64,000 nt of DNA, taken from positions 1-64,000 of the forward strand of contig CAMCSA010000004.1 of NCBI GenBank assembly GCA_945877405.1. Reading direction: 5' to 3'. The notes under the pieces are model-generated. The model did not search any database and was not told the DNA's origin. It saw nothing but the letters and a program-made list of their open reading frames with translations. The DNA is from an uncultured Erysipelotrichaceae bacterium (GTDB taxonomy: Bacteria > Bacillota_I > Bacilli_A > Erysipelotrichales > Erysipelotrichaceae). Made by a program: the position numbers and the translations under genes. Position 1 is the first letter of the stretch; every line of letters begins with the position of its first letter. Positions 46,778-53,595 of this stretch are shown in pieces.

Positions 46778-47822
46778 GTGATAGCAGTGTCAGATCACAG
46801 GCTTCCTGTACATCGAAAGCTTCAAAATAGGTATTTTCCAGAGGGATCCACTTCTGCCTGAAATCTTCAAGCAGGTCCGGATTCCTTTTTGCGATTCTTT
46901 CAATCTGTCTTTCAGGATCAATATCAACAAAGATCGAGCAGTCATAGTATTTCCGTAACGATGGATACATGGAATAGGAACCTTCGATCACGGTCATATG
47001 CGTATTGGTCAGGTGAATCAGATCTGAGGAAAGAGAGAAGGTGGAACAGTCAAACCAGTGATAGCTGACAGGTTTTCCTTTCTGTAATGGCTGCAGTACT
47101 TCTTCTTCCAGTCTTTCCCGATCAAAGTTACCTCCAGGCTGGCTGTAGCGTTCCGCTGTTCTTTGATGTTTCTGCAGATAGAAATCATCAACATGGATCA
47201 AAGATGCACCATAGATGTCTTTGAGAAAGACGCCAAGTGTTGTCTTGCCTGCACCACAATGTCCATCAATCGCAATGACCATGTGATCTTTTCTGTGCTG
47301 ATCGATATACAGTAAGACAGGAATATAAGGTACATAGTCTTTATGGATGACCCTGTAGGCTGGATGGTATGTATTTCTATAAGATGCAGAATGGCTGATT
47401 GGCAGATATGTACCATCTTTCCAGTCCTGAATCCACGCCAGGGAAGCATTCTGATCAAATGGGGTTTTACCATCTGTGATCATCTGTTTTAGCACTGTCA
47501 GTTTTTCTTCCAGTGCCACAATGGCATATGGCTCCTTACGTGCAGATATGCTGAAAAGGGAAGCAAGGGTATCAGCTGACATGCCTTCATCCAGAATGGA
47601 AAGATACAGCCGGACATAGTTACCGTCTAATGGTTCGATGGAAAATGAAGTACATGGCTGTAATGATGTATATTCACTGATGATCCTTTCCTTACAGGCA
47701 TGTATATCATCAACAAAATGACCGCATCCAAAACAGCTCTGATACAGTGCTTTACATATATCCTGAACAGTGGAGGATGGATACTTCACAAGAAGGTTGT
47801 TAATGAAGTTTTCTGTGTTCAT
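46773..47822 (-). CDS. Two-domain protein with uridine kinase-like P-loop domain
   Basis: 349 aa. The C-terminal half (from about residue 180) resembles nucleoside/uridine kinases: Walker A AIDGHCGAGKTTLG, the HVDDFYL motif and an FDRERLEEEVL region, with the lid ERIAKRNPDLLEDF. The N-terminal half (YPSSTVQDICKALYQSCFGCGHFV...) is a conserved-looking helical domain I cannot name, with a Cys-x-x-Cys near residue 30. The substrate is therefore uncertain. Its start codon lies 7-11 bases after the possible -10 boxes TACAAT/TATAGT, so it may also be leaderless. Confidence 0.65.
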   Translation of the reverse strand: MNTENFINNLLVKYPSSTVQDICKALYQSCFGCGHFVDDIHACKERIISEYTSLQPCTSFSIEPLDGNYVRLYLSILDEGMSADTLASLFSISARKEPYAIVALEEKLTVLKQMITDGKTPFDQNASLAWIQDWKDGTYLPISHSASYRNTYHPAYRVIHKDYVPYIPVLLYIDQHRKDHMVIAIDGHCGAGKTTLGVFLKDIYGASLIHVDDFYLQKHQRTAERYSQPGGNFDRERLEEEVLQPLQKGKPVSYHWFDCSTFSLSSDLIHLTNTHMTVIEGSYSMYPSLRKYYDCSIFVDIDPERQIERIAKRNPDLLEDFRQKWIPLENTYFEAFDVQEACDLTLLSQ

Positions 47823-47914
47823 ACATGTATTGTACTATAAAACAGTTGAAAAGCTTTCCCCATTTCTGCAACGTTTGTACTACAATATAGATAAGAAAAA
47901 TCCGGAGAAGTATC

Positions 47915-48103
47915 ATGTCAGAAATTTTTAAAAACGACCAGGCCTATCGTGAAAAGGCCAGAAGGATCATGGAGAATGATCCTGTCATGATCATGTCATT
48001 AAGCCATGAAGCACATTATCTGTATGAACAGGGAATGATTTCAGAAGCCTGTTATCAGGAAATCTATGAAATGTCCCGCAGATATGCTTCTGAAAAGAAA
48101 TGA
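47915..48103 (+). CDS. Hypothetical 62-aa helical protein
   Basis: 62 aa, charged, entirely helical by composition (NDQAYREKARRIMENDP...). CCGGAGAAG precedes ATG 47915. No domain recognised. A terminator follows 9 bases after the stop, so it is a single small unit divergent from the kinase-like gene. Its position, good ribosome site and terminator support a real gene. Function unknown. Confidence 0.55.
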   Translation: MSEIFKNDQAYREKARRIMENDPVMIMSLSHEAHYLYEQGMISEACYQEIYEMSRRYASEKK

Positions 48104-48111
48104 CATTGTCG

Positions 48112-48141
48112 AAACATGGGGTGATGCTCCATGTTTTCTTT
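48112..48141 (+). terminator. Terminator after the 62-aa gene
   Basis: AAACATGG/CCATGTTT stem with a 9-base loop, then TCTTT. Confidence 0.7.
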
Positions 48142-48208
48142 ATGTGGAACCCACGCAATCATTTCGTGAAGTATGATATTTTACAGATAAGAAGGATAGA
48201 ATGACAAT

Positions 48209-49015
48209 ATGTTTGAAGAACAGTTCAGAAGTGTGAAACGAAAACATCCTCTGATTCACAGTATAACCAATCTTGTGACGATCAATGATGTTGCCAATAT
48301 GATTATTGCCTGTGGTGCATCCCCGATTATGGCGATTGCACCGGAAGAAGTACAGGAAATCACTGCCATCGCAGATGGTCTTAACATCAATATCGGTACA
48401 TTACAGGAAAAAACGGTAGAAGCCATGCTTCTTTCCGGTTTCACAGCAAACATGAAAGGAATTCCTGTCATCCTGGATCCGGTTGGCGTGGGTGCATCAT
48501 CATTCCGGAAGCGGACTGTCCATCGGCTTTTTCAGGAAATCCGGTTTTCTGCGATCAAAGGAAATGCGGCTGAAATCCGATGCCTGTTGGAAGAAAGTGG
48601 AGAGATGAAAGGCGTGGATGGAGCAGAAGAAGGAACAATGGAATCATTTGTGTCTATTGCCATCAGTCTTTCAAAGAAAACCGGGTCGGTTGTGATCATG
48701 AGTGGTGAAACGGATATCGTAACAGATGGAAGCAGAACATGTATGATTACAAATGGGCATCCGATGATGAAAGATGTCAGTGGAACAGGATGCATGTTAT
48801 CAGGAATGATCACATCATTCTGTGCAGCAGACAGCCATCATCTGTTTGAGGCGGCTTGTGCAGCAGTCATGACGATGGGAATTGCCGGTGAGAAAGCATC
48901 TGAAGCCATGTTGCCATCCATGGGTAACGCCACATACAGAACACGCATCATTGATGCAGTCTATACAATGAAGGAAACAGATTTCAAGGAGTCAGTCAGA
49001 TATGAAATGCAGTAA
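48209..49015 (+). CDS. thiM: Hydroxyethylthiazole kinase
   Basis: 268 aa. It phosphorylates hydroxyethylthiazole in thiamine salvage. It is a ribokinase-fold enzyme: HPLIHSITNLVTINDVAN at the start, GIPVILDPVGVGAS and the anion hole DVSGTGCMLSGMI at the end. GAAGGATAGAATGACAAT precedes ATG 48209, a loose site. It begins a four-gene cluster and overlaps thiE by 14 bases. No TPP riboswitch (THI box) was found upstream. Confidence 0.95.
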   Translation: MFEEQFRSVKRKHPLIHSITNLVTINDVANMIIACGASPIMAIAPEEVQEITAIADGLNINIGTLQEKTVEAMLLSGFTANMKGIPVILDPVGVGASSFRKRTVHRLFQEIRFSAIKGNAAEIRCLLEESGEMKGVDGAEEGTMESFVSIAISLSKKTGSVVIMSGETDIVTDGSRTCMITNGHPMMKDVSGTGCMLSGMITSFCAADSHHLFEAACAAVMTMGIAGEKASEAMLPSMGNATYRTRIIDAVYTMKETDFKESVRYEMQ

Positions 49016-49643
49016 GGAAATGATGCGTTTATACGCAGTAACGGATCGCTGTTGGACAGAAAAAACAACATTATACGAGCAGATTGAACAGGCTCTGCAG
49101 GGTGGCGTGACATGTGTGCAGTTAAGAGAAAAGAATATGGATGAGCAGACCTTCATCAAAGAGGCAATGGAAATCAGGGAATTATGCCATGCCTATCATG
49201 TGCCGCTCATCATTAACGATCGGGTGGAAGTTGCTTTGAAAGCAGGAGCAGATGGCATCCATGTAGGCCAGGATGATCTTTCGGTAGAGCAGGTCAGAAA
49301 GCTTGTCGGTAATGATATGATTATTGGCGTATCTGCCCATAATCCAGATGAGGCCATGGAAGCAGTAAAAGGTGGAGCCGATTATCTGGGAACAGGTGCT
49401 GTCTTTGGTTCTACAACCAAAAACAATGTGACAACACTGTCCTATGATACTTTGAAAGCCATAACTGCCTGTGTGGATGTTCCGATTGTTGCGATTGGTG
49501 GAATCAATGAAACCAATATTGAAAAGCTGAAAGGAAGCGGTGTGGATGGAGTTGCTGTTGTCAGTGCCATCTTTGCCGCAAAGGATATCAGAAAACAGTG
49601 TGAAAAACTCAAAGCACTGTCTGAAAGGATGATCGAAGGATGA
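49002..49643 (+). CDS. thiE: Thiamine-phosphate synthase
   Basis: 213 aa, TIM barrel. It joins HMP pyrophosphate and thiazole phosphate to give thiamine monophosphate. Motifs: GGVTCVQLREKNMDEQTF, PLIINDRVEVALKAGADGIHVGQDD and VDVPIVAIGGI. TTCAAGGAG just before ATG 49002 lies inside the end of thiM. It shares an ATGA junction with the HAD gene. Confidence 0.96.
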   Translation: MKCSKEMMRLYAVTDRCWTEKTTLYEQIEQALQGGVTCVQLREKNMDEQTFIKEAMEIRELCHAYHVPLIINDRVEVALKAGADGIHVGQDDLSVEQVRKLVGNDMIIGVSAHNPDEAMEAVKGGADYLGTGAVFGSTTKNNVTTLSYDTLKAITACVDVPIVAIGGINETNIEKLKGSGVDGVAVVSAIFAAKDIRKQCEKLKALSERMIEG

Positions 49644-50290
49644 GTGTGCAGTGTGTCATCTTTGACTTTGATGGAACACTGTTTGATTCGATGTATGTAT
49701 GGAAAGATGTCGGAAGAAAATATCTGAACATGTTTCACATCACACCATCAGATGATTTTGAACAGATCATTTCAAGCATGACTCTTCAGCAGGCAGCAGA
49801 ATATGTACAGCATCATTATCTGACTCATCAGTCAGTAAACCAGATCATGGATGGAGTCAGCAGAATTGTTGCGGAAGATTATGCATCCCATATATTACCA
49901 GCCAAAGGTGTACCACAGTTGCTGGCAGAACTTGCAGGGATGAACGTCCGAATGGTCATCGCAACTCTTTCTGAGCAAAAGCATGTGATTGCCGCATTAC
50001 AAAGATGTCATCTGGATTCCTATTTTATGGATATCATCACTGCAGAAGATGTTCCATCTGGCAAACAGTCAGCACAAATCTATGAAAAGGCAATGGCTGC
50101 AGCAGGTGGAAGAAAGGATCACACAATCGTCGTAGAAGATGCATACTTTGCCGCAAAGACAGCACACGATGCAGGCTTTACGGTAGTTGGTGTATATGAG
50201 CAGAATGAAACAGAACATGAAAAGATGAAGGAAATCTGTGATCTGTATGTAGAAGATTTATCGAAATGGAAAACAGGGGAGGTATTATGA
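49640..50290 (+). CDS. HAD-family phosphatase within the thiamine cluster
   Basis: 216 aa, HAD subfamily IA with an alpha-helical cap. Motif I is FDFDGTLFDSMYVW, motif II contains MVIATLSEQKHV, motif III is the Lys of PSGKQSA and motif IV is VVEDAYFAAKTAHDAG. Its ATGA overlaps with thiE on the left and thiD on the right argue for a role in thiamine salvage, for instance removal of phosphate from thiamine or HMP phosphates, but that is an inference from context. Related HAD proteins may act on other phosphates. Confidence 0.8.
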   Translation: MSVQCVIFDFDGTLFDSMYVWKDVGRKYLNMFHITPSDDFEQIISSMTLQQAAEYVQHHYLTHQSVNQIMDGVSRIVAEDYASHILPAKGVPQLLAELAGMNVRMVIATLSEQKHVIAALQRCHLDSYFMDIITAEDVPSGKQSAQIYEKAMAAAGGRKDHTIVVEDAYFAAKTAHDAGFTVVGVYEQNETEHEKMKEICDLYVEDLSKWKTGEVL

Positions 50291-51081
50291 AACTGAAAAC
50301 AGCATTAAGTATTGCCGGATCTGACAGCTCGGGAGGAGCAGGGATCCAGGCGGACCTGAAGACAATGATCGCAAATGGTGTCTATGGAATGAGTGCGATC
50401 ACTGCATTGACTGCGCAGAACACAACAGGTGTTGCAGCAATCATGGAGGTGACACCACAGTTTCTTGCACAGCAGATTGATGCGGTATTTACCGATATCA
50501 GACCGGATGCGGTAAAGATCGGTATGGTATCAGACAGCAGTCTGATCAATGTGATTGCGGAAAGACTGTGTTTCTACAAGGCAGAAAACATTGTTGTAGA
50601 CCCTGTGATGGTGGCAACTTCAGGCAGTGCATTAATGAAGACAGATGCTGTTGAAACATTAATTAAAAAACTGCTTCCTTTATGTACGGTTGTTACTCCG
50701 AATATTCCGGAAGCTGAAGTACTTTCAGGAATGAAAATTGAAAATGTCGAAGATATGGAAAAAACAGCCATGACAATCCATGATCATTATCATTGTGCTG
50801 TTCTTGTCAAAGGTGGTCATTTCATCAATGATGCCAATGATCTGTTATGTGATGATGCGGGAATGACATGGTTTTATGGGAAAAGGATTGATAATCCGAA
50901 TACTCATGGAACAGGCTGTACACTGTCTTCTGCAATTGCCAGTTATCTGGCGAAGGGATATGATCTGAAAGAAAGCATCCAAAATGCAAAAGAGTATCTT
51001 TCCGGTGCACTTTCTTCCATGCTTGATTTAGGGCAGGGCGCTGGTCCTATGGATCATGGATATACACTCAAAACCAGATAA
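50287..51081 (+). CDS. thiD: Hydroxymethylpyrimidine/phosphomethylpyrimidine kinase
   Basis: 264 aa from ATG 50287 with GGGGAGGTATT upstream, inside the last codons of the HAD gene. It phosphorylates HMP and HMP-phosphate for ThiE. Motifs: ALSIAGSDSSGGAGIQADLKT, VVDPVMVATSG and HGTGCTLSSAIASYLAKG. The cluster holds thiM, thiE and thiD but no thiC or thiG, so the organism salvages rather than makes the two thiamine halves, at least from this locus. Confidence 0.95.
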   Translation: MKLKTALSIAGSDSSGGAGIQADLKTMIANGVYGMSAITALTAQNTTGVAAIMEVTPQFLAQQIDAVFTDIRPDAVKIGMVSDSSLINVIAERLCFYKAENIVVDPVMVATSGSALMKTDAVETLIKKLLPLCTVVTPNIPEAEVLSGMKIENVEDMEKTAMTIHDHYHCAVLVKGGHFINDANDLLCDDAGMTWFYGKRIDNPNTHGTGCTLSSAIASYLAKGYDLKESIQNAKEYLSGALSSMLDLGQGAGPMDHGYTLKTR

Positions 51082-51085
51082 AAAA

Positions 51086-51112
51086 CTGACGTACTCCCCA
51101 TGGGGTGAAGTC
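51086..51112 (+). other. Hairpin resembling the right-end antitoxin RNA 5' hairpin
   Basis: GACGTACTCCCCATGGGGTG followed by AAGTCC has the layout of the GACGTACCTC...GGTAAGTCC hairpin found twice at 63.6-64 kb. A terminator follows 31 bases later. No toxin-like ORF is opposite it. It may be chance or a decayed copy. Confidence 0.3.
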
Positions 51113-51142
51113 CAAGGTTTTCTGGTCTGATATTTGTGAATG

Positions 51143-51177
51143 ACATCTGATTTTTCAGGAATCAGATGTTTTTTTGT
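51143..51177 (+). terminator. Terminator after thi cluster
   Basis: ACATCTGATT/AATCAGATGT perfect 10-bp stem with a 7-base loop and a run of seven Ts. Confidence 0.88.
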
Positions 51178-51228
51178 ATGATCTGTGGAAAAACCGGTAA
51201 TAACAATATACGAAGGGAGGTATTTTAA

Positions 51229-51792
51229 ATGCCTGAAAAATCATCATTACAAAATCGCATTATGACACCACAGATTATCAAAAACTCGATTCATGAAGTA
51301 AGACCAGCAGATGTGACGATTGTACGTGTATTCTTTTCCAGACCACAAACAATTCAGAAACTGCTTCAGATCGTGATGGATGATGTGAGTCTGCAGGTTG
51401 TCAACTGTATGAATGGAAGAAAGTACCTGCGCAGTGATCATTCGGTTGGATCTGCGGATCTGATCGTTCATACAGCGGATGGAAGAATCTTTGATGTTGA
51501 ATTCAATGAATCTAACGCGCGTACTGCACATACACTGTATATCCATGTTGGAAACCTTGCGGATAACCTGTATGTGTCAGATAGTTTACTGCAGAAGGAA
51601 ATCAAGGCTATGTGCATTGTATTTGCCAGCTACGTTCCTTATGATTTGAAGGAGCCAGAACCGGTCAGAAACGGATTTGCGATCAGGTTTATTACGCCAG
51701 ACAGTAAAAATACAAATACTGGACTTGGAATTCTGTATCATGACCTTTATGAATCGGATCCAAAGAAGATGGTGATTCCAGAATTCAGATAA
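51229..51792 (+). CDS. Rpn-family nuclease, N-terminal part (gene split by in-frame stop)
   Basis: 187 aa after AAGGGAGG. It resembles the core of PD-(D/E)XK_2/Rpn proteins: the start PQIIKNSIHE.., metal-site Asp in VGSADLIVHTADGR and DVEFNESNARTAH as the E-x-N (normally E-x-Q/K) motif. It ends in TAA at 51790, but the frame stays open: R-A-M-E-L-K-M-T-E-G-G-R continues as the next ORF in the same frame. Without the stop the protein would be about 304 aa, the normal family length. It is therefore a truncated or pseudogene form, unless the stop is a sequencing error or is read through. Promoter not clear. Confidence 0.65.
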   Translation: MPEKSSLQNRIMTPQIIKNSIHEVRPADVTIVRVFFSRPQTIQKLLQIVMDDVSLQVVNCMNGRKYLRSDHSVGSADLIVHTADGRIFDVEFNESNARTAHTLYIHVGNLADNLYVSDSLLQKEIKAMCIVFASYVPYDLKEPEPVRNGFAIRFITPDSKNTNTGLGILYHDLYESDPKKMVIPEFR

Positions 51793-51798
51793 CGGGCA

Positions 51799-52143
51799 AT
51801 GGAACTCAAAATGACAGAAGGAGGCAGATTAGTTATGGAAATGACACTCAGAGATTACATCGATGAACTTTTAAAACAGAATGCAACAGTGGAAGAAGAA
51901 CGTATAGCGGATAGAAAGAGATTTGAAGAAGAACGTTCCATGGACAGAAAGAACTACGAAGAAATCAAAGAAAGATACGAAGCAGAAAGAAAGAGATTCG
52001 AAGCAGTAAGTAATCATCTGAATACTGTTGTTATCAATCTGATTGAGCTCGCCAAGACGGATAAACAGATTGTAAGTCGTCTTGGATTATCGCAGAACTT
52101 GCTGGATGAGATCAGAGAAGAACTGAAGTTATCACTCAGCTGA
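51799..52143 (+). CDS. Rpn C-terminal part, possible RpnS-like small protein (copy 1)
   Basis: Same frame as the preceding ORF, after one stop codon. It starts MELKMTEGGRLVMEMTL and runs 114 aa. Within it GAAGGAGGC (coding EGG) is a strong Shine-Dalgarno (AAGGAGG, 51818-51824) 10 bases before ATG 51835, giving a 102-aa protein. The middle is a charged coiled coil (DRKRFEEERSMDRKNYEE) and the C-terminus a compact helical pair (DKQIVSRLGLSQNLLDEIRE), typical of Rpn C-termini. This is where E. coli Rpn genes make intragenic RpnS antitoxins. Whether it is translated separately is inferred. Confidence 0.5.
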   Translation: MELKMTEGGRLVMEMTLRDYIDELLKQNATVEEERIADRKRFEEERSMDRKNYEEIKERYEAERKRFEAVSNHLNTVVINLIELAKTDKQIVSRLGLSQNLLDEIREELKLSLS

Positions 52144-52213
52144 TCATTCTAAAAATGGACTGATATACAGGGTTCATCACAGGCTGCTGGTCCCTGTATG
52201 CTATGAATAAGCA

Positions 52214-52537
52214 ATGGAACTCAAAATGACAGAAGGAGGCAGATACGTTATGGAAATGACACTTTTGGATTACATCCATGAACTTAAAAAGAAGAATGGA
52301 ATGATAGAAGAAGAACTTTCAGCGAATAGAAAGAGATTTGAAGAAGAACGTTCCATGGACAGAAAGAACTACGAAGAAATCAAAGAAAGATACGAAGCAG
52401 AAAGAAATAGCCTGAAAACGGTTGTTTTCAATCTGATTGAGCTCGCCAAGACGGATAAACAGATTGTAAGTCGTCTTGGATTATCGCAGAACTTGCTGGA
52501 TGAGATCAGAGAAGAACTGCAGTTGTCACTTAGCTGA
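52214..52537 (+). CDS. Tandem duplicate of the Rpn C-terminal ORF (copy 2)
   Basis: 107 aa, nearly identical to the previous ORF at both ends (same EGGR...M motif, SD AAGGAGG at 52233-52239 and ATG 52250, same RFEEERSMDRKNYEEIKERY coil and DKQIVSRLGLSQNLLDEIRE end) but 7 residues shorter in the coil. The duplication includes a few 3' flanking bases (TGATCATTCTAAAA after both stops). A 8-bp stem ATACAGGG/CCCTGTAT (52165-52199) separates the copies. It has no nuclease part. Expressed alone it could bind the Rpn C-terminus; unproven. Confidence 0.5.
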   Translation: MELKMTEGGRYVMEMTLLDYIHELKKKNGMIEEELSANRKRFEEERSMDRKNYEEIKERYEAERNSLKTVVFNLIELAKTDKQIVSRLGLSQNLLDEIREELQLSLS

Positions 52538-52588
52538 TCATTCTAAAATGAACTGGTATGAGGGAATATGCAGAACCTGTAAAAGGGC

Positions 52589-52616
52589 TTGCATATTTAT
52601 CGGACTATGATAAAAT
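52589..52616 (+). promoter_or_regulatory. pyr operon promoter
   Basis: TTGCAT, 16-base spacer, TGATAAAAT (extended -10). Predicted start near 52623. Confidence 0.7.
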
Positions 52617-52626
52617 CATTTGGAAG

Positions 52627-52670
52627 AAAAAAGGACATTGATTCAACATGTATTCAGTTTCCTTTTTTTT
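52627..52670 (+). promoter_or_regulatory. Possible attenuator in the pyr leader
   Basis: AAAAAAGGA pairs with TCCTTTTTT around a 24-base loop, and a run of eight Ts follows CC. The hairpin-plus-T-run has attenuator form, located between promoter and pyrB. The PyrR binding loop consensus is not visible. An in-frame upstream ATG (52648) runs through the T-run into pyrB. Confidence 0.4.
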
Positions 52671-52689
52671 GAAAAAACGGGAGGGCATT

Positions 52690-53595
52690 ATGAACAAGTA
52701 TTCACTTCTTTCCATGCACGACTTATCTGTAGAGGAAATCAATGCAATTCTCGACGATGCTTTATTATTTGATAATTCCTGTTCGGATTGGCAGTTACCT
52801 CAGTCAAAAGCTCTGGTCGCCAATCTTTTTTTTGAAGCTAGTACGAGAACACATTATTCATTTGAAAGTGCCGAACTGCAGCTTGGCTGTAAGGCGGTTG
52901 ATATTGCCACACAGGCATCATCCATTACAAAGGGTGAATCACTGTATGATACAATCCGTACCCTGGAAGAGGCTGGTTATGACATGTTTGTCATCCGCCA
53001 CAGTACAGAACGTTATTATGATGAACTGAAGACAATCGACAAACCGATTCTTAATGCTGGAGATGGTGCAGCGGATCACCCGACGCAGTGTCTTCTGGAC
53101 CTGCTTACAATGAAGCAGGAATTCGGCAGTTTTGAAGGACTGAAAGTCATGATTGCCGGTGATATTCTGCACAGTCGCGTAGCAGCATCTAATAAATATG
53201 CATTGGAACTGCTTGGTGCTGAAGTGCGTTTTGCCGGTCCTGCAGAGTGGGCAAGAGAAGGTTATCCGACTGTAGATTTTGATGAATACTTACCGGAAGC
53301 TGATGTTGTCATGATGCTGCGCATTCAAAAGGAAAGGGGAGCAACATTATCTGGTGTTGCGGATGGTGATTACCTGAGTACATACGGGCTGACAAAGGAA
53401 AGATACGCAAGAATGAAGAAAGGTGCCATTGTCATGCATCCAGCACCTGTCAACCGTGGTGTGGAAATCGACAGTGATCTTGTGGAAGCAGATCGTAGCA
53501 GAATCTTCAAGCAGATGGCCAATGGTGTTCTTGTGCGTAAGGCAGTCATCAAGCGTGGCTTTGGTTATGCACCATTTGGGAGCGAAAACAAATGA
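52690..53595 (+). CDS. pyrB: Aspartate carbamoyltransferase, catalytic chain
   Basis: 301 aa from ATG 52690 with GGGAGG upstream. It joins carbamoyl phosphate and aspartate. The carbamoyl-phosphate loop is FFEASTRTHYSFESA (S-T-R-T) and GDGAADHPTQCLLD supplies the HPTQ motif. No regulatory chain gene pyrI follows, so the enzyme is of the unregulated Bacillus type. It starts the UMP operon and overlaps pyrC by ATGA. Confidence 0.97.
   Translation: MNKYSLLSMHDLSVEEINAILDDALLFDNSCSDWQLPQSKALVANLFFEASTRTHYSFESAELQLGCKAVDIATQASSITKGESLYDTIRTLEEAGYDMFVIRHSTERYYDELKTIDKPILNAGDGAADHPTQCLLDLLTMKQEFGSFEGLKVMIAGDILHSRVAASNKYALELLGAEVRFAGPAEWAREGYPTVDFDEYLPEADVVMMLRIQKERGATLSGVADGDYLSTYGLTKERYARMKKGAIVMHPAPVNRGVEIDSDLVEADRSRIFKQMANGVLVRKAVIKRGFGYAPFGSENK

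Noticed and set aside
48104-48208. TPP riboswitch before thiM
   Set aside because: None of the THI-box core sequences is present; only a terminator and a plain leader.
51229-51792. Intact restriction-modification or other known defence gene cluster around the second Rpn locus
   Set aside because: Neighbours are thiamine and pyrimidine operons; no methylase, helicase or other defence gene is present.
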